A stretch of DNA of 64,000 nt, from assembly GCA_020740485.1 (NCBI GenBank), contig DYMN01000007.1, positions 24,570 to 88,569 of the forward strand, written 5' to 3'. The stretch comes from Polaribacter sp. Its GTDB lineage: Bacteria; Bacteroidota; Bacteroidia; Flavobacteriales; Flavobacteriaceae. The position numbers and the translations under genes are program-made. The notes beneath the pieces are model-generated. The model did not search any database and was not told the origin of the DNA. It was given only the letters and a program-made list of their open reading frames with translations. Every line of letters starts with the position of its first letter. Within the stretch, counting starts at the first letter, position 1. Positions 52,634-61,654 of the stretch are shown here, piece after piece.

Positions 52634-53764
52634 ATGAAACTATTTGATGTATATCCACGATTTCCCATTACACCCGTAAAAGCTAAAGGAGTTTATGTTT
52701 GGGATGAAAATAACACGAGGTATTTAGATCTCTATGGAGGACACGGCGTGATTTCCATAGGACATTCGCATCCGCAATACACCAAAGCCATTGAAAATCA
52801 AGTGAAAAAAATAGGGTTTTATTCCAATTCCATTGAAATTCCCATACAAAAAGAATTAGCCGAAAAATTGGGAAATTTGAGTGGCTATCCTGATTATGCT
52901 TTGTTTTTGTGCAACAGTGGTGCCGAAGCGAATGACAATGCTATCAAATTGGCTTCTTTTTACAATCATAAAAAAACCGTAATCGCTTTTAAAAATAGTT
53001 TTCACGGAAGAACCGGAGTAACCTTAAATGTTACAGACGATCCAAAAATTTCGGCATCCATCAATCAAGATAATTTTAAAGTCATTTATGTTCCTTTAAA
53101 TGATACAGTTGCTTTTGATGAAGCCATAAAGCAACCGGATGTGAGCAGTGTAATCATAGAAGGAATTCAAGGAGTCGGAGGTTTAGATTATCCTAATGTT
53201 GAATTTTTAGAATACATCAGTGCCGCCTGTGCGCAACACGAAGTCATCCTGATTTTAGACGAAATTCAAAGTGGATATGGCAGAAGTGGTAAATTTTTTG
53301 CCCATCAACATAGCGCTATAAAACCGGATTTGATTACTACCGCCAAAGGAATGGGCAATGGTTTTCCTATAGCCGGTTTGCTGATTCATCCCAAAATAGA
53401 AGCTCAAAAAGGAATGTTAGGGACTACTTTTGGTGGCAATCACTTAGCTTGTGCTGCCGGTGTAGCTGTGCTAGATGTTTTAGAAGCTGAAAATTTAATG
53501 TCTAATGTTGTCGACGTGAGTGCCTATTTAGTCAAAGAATTAGCAACCATTCCGCAAGTGATTAAAGTAAAAGGAATGGGCTTGATGTTAGGCGTTGAAT
53601 TAGCGTATCCGGTTGATGAAGTGCGACTTAAACTTTTGAATGCCTATCAAATCTTTACCGGAAATGCCAAAAATAAATACGTACTTAGAATACTTCCTCC
53701 ACTGGGAGTGACTAAAAAACAAGTTAAAGTTTTTGTAAATGCATTGCGCGAAATTGTAAGTTAA
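52634..53764 (+). CDS. argD: N-acylornithine aminotransferase
   Basis: A 376-residue class III aminotransferase. PLP-binding lysine is in TTAKGMGNGFPIAG, with LYGGHGVISIGHSHP and NSGAEANDNAIKLA as in ArgD. It makes N-acylornithine from the semialdehyde. Immediately followed by argB without spacing. Confidence 0.92.
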   Translation: MKLFDVYPRFPITPVKAKGVYVWDENNTRYLDLYGGHGVISIGHSHPQYTKAIENQVKKIGFYSNSIEIPIQKELAEKLGNLSGYPDYALFLCNSGAEANDNAIKLASFYNHKKTVIAFKNSFHGRTGVTLNVTDDPKISASINQDNFKVIYVPLNDTVAFDEAIKQPDVSSVIIEGIQGVGGLDYPNVEFLEYISAACAQHEVILILDEIQSGYGRSGKFFAHQHSAIKPDLITTAKGMGNGFPIAGLLIHPKIEAQKGMLGTTFGGNHLACAAGVAVLDVLEAENLMSNVVDVSAYLVKELATIPQVIKVKGMGLMLGVELAYPVDEVRLKLLNAYQIFTGNAKNKYVLRILPPLGVTKKQVKVFVNALREIVS

Positions 53765-54559
53765 ATGAACTCGCTCATGATTAAAAATGAATTAACGGTA
53801 GTCAAAATTGGAGGCAATGTCATTGATAATCCTCCTGCTCTAAGTGAATTTATCGATTTGTTTGCAAAGCTGCAAGGAAATAAGATGCTCATTCACGGGG
53901 GTGGTAAAAAGGCAACGGAAGTAAGCAACAAATTGGGCTTGGAAGTGCAAATGTCAGCGGGTAGAAGAATTACAACCCAAGCCGATTTAGAAGTAGTTAC
54001 TATGGTTTACGCCGGATTAATTAATAAAACCATCGTCAGCGGGTTGCAAGCTGTTCATTCCAATGCCATTGGCTTATCAGGAGCTGATGCTGATGTGCTG
54101 CGTGCCTCGCGCAGACCGGTAGGGGAGATTGATTACGGTTGGGTAGGCGATATTACCCATGTAAACAGCATTTTTATCCAAAAACTCCTTGAGGAGCATT
54201 ACGTTCCGGTATTTTGTCCGCTGGCACACAACGGAGCCGGACAAATGTTAAATGTAAATGCCGACACGGTTGCAGCCGAAATAGCCATCGGAATGAGCGC
54301 ATGGTATAAAGTCAATTTAATTTACGTTTTTGAAAAACCCGGCGTTTTAGAAAATCTTAACGATGTAAATTCTGTAATCAAAACGATTCGTCAATCCGAT
54401 TTTCAAAGCCTTTTAGCTGAAAAAAAGGTGGACAAAGGAATGATTCCAAAGTTGACCAACTGTTTTAATGCCTTGGAAAAGGGGGTAACTTCGGTACACA
54501 TTACAGATACGAACTATTTTAAAATCAAAGAACCTATTTTTACCAATTTAATTTTATAA
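53765..54559 (+). CDS. argB: N-acylglutamate kinase
   Basis: A 264-residue amino acid kinase. KIGGNVIDNP and IHGGGKKATEVSNKLG are the phosphate and substrate loops; AGRRIT and LNVNADTVAAEIA are conserved in ArgB. The ATG lies right after the argD stop. ATG at 53777 would also be possible. Note that the usual order kinase-reductase is reversed in the operon. Confidence 0.92.
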   Translation: MNSLMIKNELTVVKIGGNVIDNPPALSEFIDLFAKLQGNKMLIHGGGKKATEVSNKLGLEVQMSAGRRITTQADLEVVTMVYAGLINKTIVSGLQAVHSNAIGLSGADADVLRASRRPVGEIDYGWVGDITHVNSIFIQKLLEEHYVPVFCPLAHNGAGQMLNVNADTVAAEIAIGMSAWYKVNLIYVFEKPGVLENLNDVNSVIKTIRQSDFQSLLAEKKVDKGMIPKLTNCFNALEKGVTSVHITDTNYFKIKEPIFTNLIL

Positions 54560-54562
54560 ACG

Positions 54563-55624
54563 ATGAATGTTGATTTCTTATACGGTAAAGCTCTTGAATT
54601 ACTTCAAGATTTAATAAAAATTCCTTCTTTTTCGGGAGAAGAAGATCAAACAGCGCAATGCATTTTCAATTGGCTACAAGAAATGGGAGTAAACGTTCAA
54701 CGCGATAAAAACAATGTTTGGGCGGTCAATCACTTTTTTGATGCTTCAAAACCGAGTATATTGCTCAATTCGCACCACGATACGGTCAAACCGAACAAAG
54801 GTTACACCAAAGACCCTTTTACACCTGAAATAGCGGATGGAAAATTATTTGGCTTAGGAAGCAATGATGCAGGAGGACCCTTAGTAACACTGGCTTCCTT
54901 GTTTGTGCATTTCTACAATCAATCCGATTTAAAATACAATCTGATTTTAGCTTTAACCGCCGAAGAAGAAAACTCAGGTGATAATGGTTTAGATTATTTA
55001 AAAACCATATTACCTCCGATAGAATTTGCGGTCATAGGTGAGCCTACGGAAATGAAAATGGCGATAGCCGAAAAAGGATTATTGGTCATTGACGGCTATG
55101 CTACCGGTGTTTCGGGACACGCTGCCCACGAAAACACAGTCAATGCCCTATATAAAGCTATAGACGACATCAATTGGATTAGAAATTACGAATTTTCTAA
55201 AGTTTCTCCTCTATTGGGAAAAGTAAAAATGAGCGTTACCCAAATCAATGCAGGAAATCAGCATAATGTAGTGCCTGCCGAATGTCATTTTGTGGTAGAT
55301 GTAAGGGTAAATGAATTGTATCAAAACAAAGAAATTTTTGACTTTTTGCAGCAAAACACCCAAAGTCATTTAGAAGCCCGTTCATTCAAACTCAATTCAT
55401 CCTACATTTCCTCTGAACATCCTGTAGTTAAAAGTTGGAAAACTTTTGAGGGGGAAACCTATGGTTCGCCCACCTGTTCGGATCAAGCGGTGTTAAACGT
55501 TCCTTCTTTTAAAATGGGACCCGGAAATTCCCTGCGTTCTCATAGCGCCGATGAATTTATCTATTTGAACGAGATTAAGGAAGGCATTGAAAAATACATC
55601 CAATTGTTTACTAAAATATTGTAA
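54563..55624 (+). CDS. argE: M20-family deacylase of arginine synthesis
   Basis: A 353-residue M20 metallopeptidase. Zinc ligands are seen in NSHHDTVKP, LGSNDAGG and TAEEENSG (general base Glu); dimerisation domain about 170-280. In this operon it should remove the acetyl or succinyl group from ornithine or citrulline. With acetylcitrulline as substrate the pathway would use an ArgF'-type carbamoylase, which is not present here. Gap 3 bp from argB. Confidence 0.88.
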   Translation: MNVDFLYGKALELLQDLIKIPSFSGEEDQTAQCIFNWLQEMGVNVQRDKNNVWAVNHFFDASKPSILLNSHHDTVKPNKGYTKDPFTPEIADGKLFGLGSNDAGGPLVTLASLFVHFYNQSDLKYNLILALTAEEENSGDNGLDYLKTILPPIEFAVIGEPTEMKMAIAEKGLLVIDGYATGVSGHAAHENTVNALYKAIDDINWIRNYEFSKVSPLLGKVKMSVTQINAGNQHNVVPAECHFVVDVRVNELYQNKEIFDFLQQNTQSHLEARSFKLNSSYISSEHPVVKSWKTFEGETYGSPTCSDQAVLNVPSFKMGPGNSLRSHSADEFIYLNEIKEGIEKYIQLFTKIL

Positions 55625-55634
55625 ATTATAAATT

Positions 55635-56927
55635 ATGAAACTCTGGAACAAAGGTTATTCAATAGATGCGTTGATAGAAAATTTCACGGTGGGAAATGAC
55701 CGCATCATTGATGTGAAATTAGCTAAATACGATATTAGAGCCAGCTTGGCACACGCTGAAATGTTGCAAAAAATCGGAATATTGACAGCTGAAGAGCTTG
55801 AACTTATTCAAAAGGCTTTTGCATCCATAGCAGATGAAATCAATTCCGATTCCTTTTCAATAGAAAAGGAATTTGAAGATATTCACAGCAAAATTGAATT
55901 TGAATTGATTCAAAGGATAGGGGAGACCGGGAAAAAAATTCACGCGGCTCGTTCCAGAAATGACCAAGTATTAGTGGCATTGCATCTTTATTACAAAGAT
56001 GAAATTGAAAATATTAAGCAATTAATTAAAGATTTATTCGATACTTTAATTGCATTGGCAGAACAATATAAGTCAGTTCTACTTCCCGGTTATACGCATA
56101 CCCAAGTGGCTATGCCCTCGTCTTTTGGGTTGTGGTTTTCGGCGTATGCAGAAGTTTTAATTGATGATGTCATTCTTTTGAATGCAGCTTATGCTATTGT
56201 CAATCAAAATCCGCTCGGTTCGGCAGCCGGTTATGGGTCTTCTTTTCCAATAGATCGCGAAATGACCACCAAAACACTCGAATTTGAAACCCTGAAATAC
56301 AACAGTATTGCCGCCCAAATGAGCAGAGGGAAAACAGAACGGGCCTTGAGTGCTACTTTAGCATCGGTAGCTTTTACACTATCAAAACTCGCTAACGATT
56401 GCATTTTATTTTCAAGTCAAAATTTCAATTTTATTAAATTACCTAAGGAATTTACCACCGGTTCCAGCATCATGCCGCACAAACAAAATCCCGATGTATT
56501 TGAGTTGGTAAGGGCTTACAGCAATAAAATTCAAAGTTTACCGAATGAAATTAACATGATGACTTCTAATCTGATGAGTGGGTATCATCGCGATTATCAG
56601 TTGTTAAAAGAGCCTATGATGCAAGCCATAGAGCAGATTCAAGCTGCGTTAGCAATTTTTACTTATGTTATCAAAGAAGTCAAAGTCAATACCGCTGTTT
56701 TAGACGATAGTAAATACGACACTTTGTTCAGTGTAGAAGCGGTCAATGCCTTAGTGATGCAAGGAATGTCCTTTAGAGATGCTTATCAAAAAGTAGGAAA
56801 AGACATTCTGGAAAGTCAATTTACTCCAAGCAAAAATCTTCACCACACCCACATAGGAAGTGTGGGTAACTTAGCTTTGGAGGACATTGTGAAAAAGTTT
56901 ATAGATCATTTTAGCAGAAATTTTTAG
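55635..56927 (+). CDS. argH: argininosuccinate lyase
   Basis: A 430-residue lyase of the fumarase superfamily, last step of arginine synthesis. Signature GSSIMPHKQNPDVFE is intact; HAARSRNDQV and LPGYTHTQVAMP give the other two conserved regions. Last gene of the operon, 10 bp after argE. Confidence 0.94.
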   Translation: MKLWNKGYSIDALIENFTVGNDRIIDVKLAKYDIRASLAHAEMLQKIGILTAEELELIQKAFASIADEINSDSFSIEKEFEDIHSKIEFELIQRIGETGKKIHAARSRNDQVLVALHLYYKDEIENIKQLIKDLFDTLIALAEQYKSVLLPGYTHTQVAMPSSFGLWFSAYAEVLIDDVILLNAAYAIVNQNPLGSAAGYGSSFPIDREMTTKTLEFETLKYNSIAAQMSRGKTERALSATLASVAFTLSKLANDCILFSSQNFNFIKLPKEFTTGSSIMPHKQNPDVFELVRAYSNKIQSLPNEINMMTSNLMSGYHRDYQLLKEPMMQAIEQIQAALAIFTYVIKEVKVNTAVLDDSKYDTLFSVEAVNALVMQGMSFRDAYQKVGKDILESQFTPSKNLHHTHIGSVGNLALEDIVKKFIDHFSRNF

Positions 56928-56947
56928 AAGAAAACGTGTGAATTTGT

Positions 56948-56955
56948 TATTTTTG
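56948..56955 (+). promoter_or_regulatory. -7 box before the Nif3-like gene
   Basis: TATTTTTG fits TAnnTTTG and lies 29 bp before the ATG at 56985. It argues against the longer start at 56958, which would lie at the transcription start. Confidence 0.4.
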
Positions 56956-56984
56956 ACATGTTATTTTTAGAATTTAATATTAAA

Positions 56985-58088
56985 ATGAACATCCACATTT
57001 CCGACCTCATCCGGCATCTCGAATCCCAAGCCCCACTGCATTACGCCGAAAGCTTTGACAACGTAGGCTTGCTCACCGGAAATCCTAACTGGGTAGTAAC
57101 AGGCATTTTAGTTACCTTAGACACTTTAGAAGAAGTGGTGGACGAAGCTATTGCAAAAAAATGCAATGTTATTGTCAGTTTTCATCCCATTATTTTCAGT
57201 GGTTTAAAAAGCCTTACCGGAAAAACCTATGTAGAACGCGCCGTCATCAAAGCCATTCAAAATAACATTGCCATCTATGCCCTTCACACTGCCTTAGACA
57301 ATCAAAAATGGGGCGTCAGCGGTAAAATGGGTAACGTTCTGGGCATAGAAAACCATAGTGTTTTAATACCCCAAAAGCAAACCATCAAAAAACTCACCAC
57401 TTACGTGCCACAAGCTTATGCTGAGCAAGTCAGAAAAGCACTTTTTAAAGCCGGAGCAGGTTATATCGGCAATTATTCCGAGTGTAGTTTTAATTCATCT
57501 GGTATTGGTACTTATTTGCCCAATGAATTTGCAAATCCCAGCATTGGCGAAATAGGAAAGTTACAGGAAGAGAGCGAAACCCAAATTGGCGTTTATTTTG
57601 AAAAACATTTGGAAAGCAAGGTACTTAAAGCGCTATTTGAATCCCACCCTTACGAAGAAGTGGCTTATGAAGTAATCACTTTGGACAATACACATCAAAA
57701 CATCGGAATGGGCATCGTAGGTACTTTGGCATCTGCCGTTTCGGAATCGGTTTTTATGCAATTATTGATGCAAAAGTTTGGCTTGAATAACATCAGACAT
57801 TCCAAGTTTATTAATAAGCCCATCCAAAAAGTAGCGGTTCTTGGTGGTTCGGGAAGTTTTGCTTTAAAAAGTGCAATAGCAGCCGGAGCAGATGCTTATG
57901 TAAGTGCCGACTTTAAATACCACGAATTTTATGGCGCCGAAAACCAAATTCTAATTGCAGATATTGGACATTTTGAAAGTGAACAATTTACTAAAATTTT
58001 AATTTTGGAGTTTATTCAAAAAAAATTCACTACTTTTGCCGTCCGAATATCTGAGACTAACACAAATCCTGTTTTTAATTACCATTAA
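56985..58088 (+). CDS. Nif3-like dinuclear metal centre protein
   Basis: A 367-residue protein of the NIF3/YbgI family: SFDNVGLLTGNP, VSFHPIIFSGLK, ALHTALDN and the final VLGGSGSFALKSAIAAGADAY with HFESEQF hold the His and Glu metal ligands of the two-metal site; a middle domain (about 120-230) is inserted as in longer members. The family is often annotated as GTP cyclohydrolase I type 2, which is not certain. The frame begins at 56958, but ATG at 56985 fits homologues. The next gene starts 2 bp downstream. Confidence 0.88.
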   Translation: MNIHISDLIRHLESQAPLHYAESFDNVGLLTGNPNWVVTGILVTLDTLEEVVDEAIAKKCNVIVSFHPIIFSGLKSLTGKTYVERAVIKAIQNNIAIYALHTALDNQKWGVSGKMGNVLGIENHSVLIPQKQTIKKLTTYVPQAYAEQVRKALFKAGAGYIGNYSECSFNSSGIGTYLPNEFANPSIGEIGKLQEESETQIGVYFEKHLESKVLKALFESHPYEEVAYEVITLDNTHQNIGMGIVGTLASAVSESVFMQLLMQKFGLNNIRHSKFINKPIQKVAVLGGSGSFALKSAIAAGADAYVSADFKYHEFYGAENQILIADIGHFESEQFTKILILEFIQKKFTTFAVRISETNTNPVFNYH

Positions 58089-58090
58089 TT

Positions 58091-58864
58091 ATGACCAACA
58101 AGAAAGAAGTGAGTGTAGAAGAAAAGCTAAGAGCTTTGTATGACTTACAATTAATTGATTCAAAATTAGATGCAATGCGTCTGATGCGTGGAGAATTGCC
58201 TTTAGAAGTGCGCGACTTGGAAGACGATATTGCCGCCTTCGAAGTCAGAATCAAAAAACAAAAAGATGCCATCGAACAATTAGAAAACGAAATTTCTAAC
58301 AAAAAGAAAGAAATTGACGAATCTAAAAGTAAAGTCCAAAAATACACTAAACAACAAGATAAAGTTAGAAATAACCGTGAATTCGATTCTTTAAAGAAGG
58401 AAATTGAATTTGAAGAATTAGAAATGCAATTAGCCGAAAAAAAGATTAAGGAGTCTAAAATAAAAATAGAACAAAAAATTGCCATTATTCAAGAAACTGA
58501 AGAAAGATTGAATTCTAAAAAAGATCATCTAACCCATAAAAAAAGTGAATTAGATGAAATTATAAATGAAACTGAAAAAGAAGAGCAAGAAATGTTGAAA
58601 AAATCTGAAGAATACAGTGAACTAATCGATACTCATTTGCTGAAAGCCTACAAACGTATCCGCAGTAATGTGAAGAATGGTTTATCGGTTGTAAAGGTAG
58701 AACGTGGCGCCGCAGGAGGTTCTTATTTTACCATCCCACCTCAAAAACAATTGGAAATAGCCTCTCGTAAAAGAGTGGTAATAGACGAAAATTCCGGAAG
58801 AATCTTGGTTGATGCTAAGCTTGCTGAAGAAGAAGAAGAAAAAATTAATGCGTTGTTTTCTTAA
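58091..58864 (+). CDS. coiled-coil protein of the C4 zinc-ribbon family, without cysteines
   Basis: A 257-residue protein: a long coiled coil (about 10-170) and a C-terminal part GGSYFTIPPQKQLEIASRK ... SGRILVD, which lines up with the zinc-ribbon domain of the CdsZ-like family. The expected C-x2-C pairs are absent; the whole protein has no cysteine. It follows the Nif3-like gene after 2 bp; this pairing is common in bacteria. Ended by a hairpin terminator. Confidence 0.87.
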   Translation: MTNKKEVSVEEKLRALYDLQLIDSKLDAMRLMRGELPLEVRDLEDDIAAFEVRIKKQKDAIEQLENEISNKKKEIDESKSKVQKYTKQQDKVRNNREFDSLKKEIEFEELEMQLAEKKIKESKIKIEQKIAIIQETEERLNSKKDHLTHKKSELDEIINETEKEEQEMLKKSEEYSELIDTHLLKAYKRIRSNVKNGLSVVKVERGAAGGSYFTIPPQKQLEIASRKRVVIDENSGRILVDAKLAEEEEEKINALFS

Positions 58865-58885
58865 CTAAGAATAAAAATAGATAAA

Positions 58886-58913
58886 GAAGCCGTTTCAATC
58901 CTGAAACGGCTTC
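58886..58913 (+). terminator. terminator of the Nif3/coiled-coil unit
   Basis: Twelve-base perfect stem GAAGCCGTTTCA/TGAAACGGCTTC with loop ATCC, followed by TTCTATTTT. Confidence 0.85.
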
Positions 58914-58967
58914 TTCTATTTTGGACGAATTACTATTTATTTTTTTAAAGGTAAAGGGCTAAGAAAA

Positions 58968-58995
58968 AGCGCAACAATATACATATTGTTGCGCT
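58968..58995 (-). terminator. terminator of the 2-oxoacid oxidoreductase operon
   Basis: Thirteen-base stem AGCGCAACAATAT/ATATTGTTGCGCT with a two-base spacer; on the minus strand it is followed by TTTTTCTT. It lies 50 bp after the operon's last stop codon. Confidence 0.85.
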
Positions 58996-59045
58996 CGCAG
59001 ATTTAGGGGAGATACAGGGTTTCAATGTATCAACAGTTTTATAAA

Positions 59046-59600
59046 TTAATTTAAATTTTGAATCAGATTTACCTTTTTCATTCCCACTTGTATGGCTTGT
59101 TCGTTCATAGGAATGAGATTGTGATGTCTTGACGGTAAGGATTTTTCTAAACCTTTATGTATGTTTTCCATTTTAACAATTGGGTGCAATTTTAGATAGG
59201 CACCCATAATGATCATATTAAATACTTTACGATTATTCATGTCAGATGCTTCTTTTGCTCCTTCAATGGTAGCTATATTTATATCAGTTCTTGTCGGAGG
59301 ATGCGATATGCCGTTGGGATCATACAACAACAATCCCCCCTTTTTTACAGTCGCTTCAAATTTATCCATCGACTGTTGATTGAGGACTATAGCGGTGTCA
59401 AATTCGTGTAATATGGGAGAATTGATACGCTCGTCACTCAAAATAACAGCAACGTTGGCTGTCCCTCCTCGCATTTCCGGGCCGTAAGAGGGCATCCAAC
59501 TCACTTCCTGTCCTTCCATAATACCGGAGTAAGCTAATATTTTTCCCATAGAGAGAACTCCTTGTCCTCCAAACCCTGCTATGATTATTTCTTCAGTCAT
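59046..59600 (-). CDS. 2-oxoacid:ferredoxin oxidoreductase, gamma subunit
   Basis: A 184-residue subunit with the start IIAGFGGQGVLSMGKIL, the conserved motif of the gamma domain, and AIVLNQQSMDKFE. It is the last gene of a four-gene operon; together with alpha, beta and delta subunits it oxidises 2-oxoacids (2-oxoglutarate or branched-chain 2-oxoacids) and reduces ferredoxin. A repeat element is inserted between it and the beta gene. Confidence 0.9.
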   Translation of the reverse strand: MTEEIIIAGFGGQGVLSMGKILAYSGIMEGQEVSWMPSYGPEMRGGTANVAVILSDERINSPILHEFDTAIVLNQQSMDKFEATVKKGGLLLYDPNGISHPPTRTDINIATIEGAKEASDMNNRKVFNMIIMGAYLKLHPIVKMENIHKGLEKSLPSRHHNLIPMNEQAIQVGMKKVNLIQNLN

Positions 59601-59638
59601 CTTTTAAAATTGTTTCAAGTTTTACGTTTCACGTTATA

Positions 59639-59720
59639 GGTCGCTGAGCGATCTCTATACCACGCCTTGTGTGGTGGGTCTATCGGGAGATAGCGTCGGT
59701 CGCTGAGCGAAGTCGAAGCA
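59639..59720 (-). repeat. nested repeat inside the oxidoreductase operon
   Basis: Two CGCTGAGCG elements (59641 and 59701) enclose an inverted copy of the palindromic element (59651-59691) with outer ends ATCTC/GAGAT, arms TATA/TATC and inner CCACGCC/GTGGTGGG. AGCG occurs on both sides (59647-59650 and 59692-59695). No coding sequence is disturbed; the gap between two operon genes is 127 bp. Confidence 0.8.
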
Positions 59721-59727
59721 TACTTTT

Positions 59728-60501
59728 TTACTTCTTTATATCTCCAAGAGGAAAATAAACTGCCATATTTTCTTCTAACCAAATATTGGCTTGTTCGGGC
59801 GTCATTTTCCAACCGGAGTTGCAATTGATGAGCACTTCTACTATAGATGTTCCTTTATTATCCCTTTGGTTTTCAAAGGCTTTCTGAATAGCTCTTTTGG
59901 TTTTATTGACCAAGGTGGGTTTATGAACTGCTTGTCTTGTAGCATAACAAACACCCGGCAACATGGCTACCATTTCAGTTATTTTCAATGGATAGCCTGC
60001 AGTGTGAACATCGCGTCCGTAAGGTGAAGTAGATGACTTCATTCCCTCCAAAGTAGTTGGTGCCATTTGTCCACCGGTCATACCGTAAATTCCGTTATTG
60101 ACAAAAATAATAACGATGTTTTCTCCGCGATTGCAAGCATGTATGGTTTCCGCTGTTCCGATGGCAGCTAAATCTCCATCTCCTTGATAAGTGAATACAT
60201 ATTTATTTGGAAACACGCGTTTAATCCCCGTTGCCACCGCAGGTGCTCGTCCGTGTGCAGCTTGTTGCATATCTATATTCATAAATTCATAAGCCAATAC
60301 AGAACATCCTACAGGGGCTACACCAATAGTATCAGCAGTAATGCCCATTTCTTCTACTACTTCCATGATCAACCTATGCACTACACCGTGTCCACAACCG
60401 GGACAGTAGCTCAATGGAACACTATTAATGTTTTCTGTTTTTTTGAATACAACAGTTCCTGTTTTGATGATTTCTTCAGGAGTTATTACAGATGTTGTCA
60501 T
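59728..60501 (-). CDS. 2-oxoacid:ferredoxin oxidoreductase, beta subunit (TPP-binding)
   Basis: A 257-residue thiamine diphosphate subunit. SYCPGCGHGVVHRL carries Cys residues for a cluster or TPP region, and GDGDLAAIGTAETIHACNRG...NNGIYGMTGGQ is the TPP/Mg motif. Next to the alpha subunit gene (5-bp gap). Confidence 0.92.
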   Translation of the reverse strand: MTTSVITPEEIIKTGTVVFKKTENINSVPLSYCPGCGHGVVHRLIMEVVEEMGITADTIGVAPVGCSVLAYEFMNIDMQQAAHGRAPAVATGIKRVFPNKYVFTYQGDGDLAAIGTAETIHACNRGENIVIIFVNNGIYGMTGGQMAPTTLEGMKSSTSPYGRDVHTAGYPLKITEMVAMLPGVCYATRQAVHKPTLVNKTKRAIQKAFENQRDNKGTSIVEVLINCNSGWKMTPEQANIWLEENMAVYFPLGDIKK

Positions 60502-60506
60502 TTTTT

Positions 60507-61592
60507 CTATAAAGTTTTTAGATGATTTTCTACTGCAGTTAAAACTTCACCCGGCGTGGCTATCATACCACCCATTCTACCGTAATGTATTACCGGAGTT
60601 TTTCCATCAACCGCTAATCTCACATCTTCTACCATTTGTCCGGCATTCATTTCTACAGAAATAAATCCTTTTACTTTTCCGGCATATTTTGCAATAGTTT
60701 TCGAAGGGTAGGGCCAAAGGGTAATAGGGCGAATCAATCCTAATTTCATTCCTTTTTCACGACCAATTTGTATCACTTTTTGACAAATACGAGCACTGGT
60801 GCCAAAGGCAACCATAATATAATCAGCGTCTTCACAATGGATTTCTTCCGATTCTGTTTCGTTTTCTTCAATGCGTTTATATTTGGCTTGCAAGTCCAGA
60901 TTGTGAACTTCTTGTTTTTCAGATTTTAGATTGAGCGAAGTGATTATATTTTGTTTCCTACCATTTTTTCTTCCGGTGGTAGCCCAACTATCGTATTTTT
61001 CAATTAATTCATCGTCTGTCAAGCGAGGTTTAGCATCTGGAAGATATACTTTTTCCATCATTTGTCCTATGGCGCCATCGGCTAAAATCATCACTGGATT
61101 TCGGTATTTAAAAGCCAGCTTAAAACTTTTATCGACAAAGTCCGCCATTTCTTGAACGGTAGAGGGAGCTAAAACAATAAGTCTGTAATCGCCGTGTCCA
61201 CCGCCTTTGACCGCTTGAAAATAGTCAGCTTGTGAGGGTTGTATAGTGCCTAAACCCGGACCTCCGCGCATCACGTTGACTATCAAACAAGGTAGTTCAG
61301 CTCCGGCTATATAAGATATTCCCTCTAATTTTAAGCTTATTCCCGGACTGGAGGATGAGGTCATCACTTTTTTTCCGGCTCCTGCTGCTCCATATACCAT
61401 GTTGATGGCGGCTACTTCACTTTCAGCTTGTAAAACCACCATTCCGGTTCGGTTTTCAGGGCGTTGTGCCATGAGATATTCTATTACTTCAGACTGGGGT
61501 GTGATTGGATACCCAAAATAAGCATCAACTCCAGCTCTGATGGCCGCTTCAGCTAATGCTTCGTTACCTTTCATTAATTTTACGTCTTCCAT
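60507..61592 (-). CDS. 2-oxoacid:ferredoxin oxidoreductase, alpha subunit (VorB/KorA type)
   Basis: A 361-residue subunit with YFGYPITPQSEVIEYLM and VMTSSSSPGISLKLEGISY, conserved in the alpha subunit of KorA and VorB proteins; annotation as 3-methyl-2-oxobutanoate dehydrogenase subunit is common for such genes, but the preferred 2-oxoacid is not decided by sequence. Starts 62 bp after the delta gene, with an AACTTCT repeat before its ATG. Confidence 0.92.
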   Translation of the reverse strand: MEDVKLMKGNEALAEAAIRAGVDAYFGYPITPQSEVIEYLMAQRPENRTGMVVLQAESEVAAINMVYGAAGAGKKVMTSSSSPGISLKLEGISYIAGAELPCLIVNVMRGGPGLGTIQPSQADYFQAVKGGGHGDYRLIVLAPSTVQEMADFVDKSFKLAFKYRNPVMILADGAIGQMMEKVYLPDAKPRLTDDELIEKYDSWATTGRKNGRKQNIITSLNLKSEKQEVHNLDLQAKYKRIEENETESEEIHCEDADYIMVAFGTSARICQKVIQIGREKGMKLGLIRPITLWPYPSKTIAKYAGKVKGFISVEMNAGQMVEDVRLAVDGKTPVIHYGRMGGMIATPGEVLTAVENHLKTL

Positions 61593-61598
61593 TTATAA

Positions 61599-61622
61599 AG
61601 TTAGAAGTTAGAAGTTAGAAGT
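61599..61622 (-). repeat. TAACTTCT-type tandem repeat before the alpha subunit gene
   Basis: On the coding strand ACTTCTA is repeated with C between (three copies of AACTTCT plus flanks), ending about 6 bp before the ATG at 61592. G-free on the coding strand. Confidence 0.7.
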
Positions 61623-61654
61623 AAAAAAAATATACTTTTTCACTTGAAACTAAA

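Noticed and set aside
58075..58485. 136-codon minus-strand frame opposite the coiled-coil gene
   Set aside because: Shadow of a Lys/Glu-rich coiled coil; Ser/Phe-rich product without homology.
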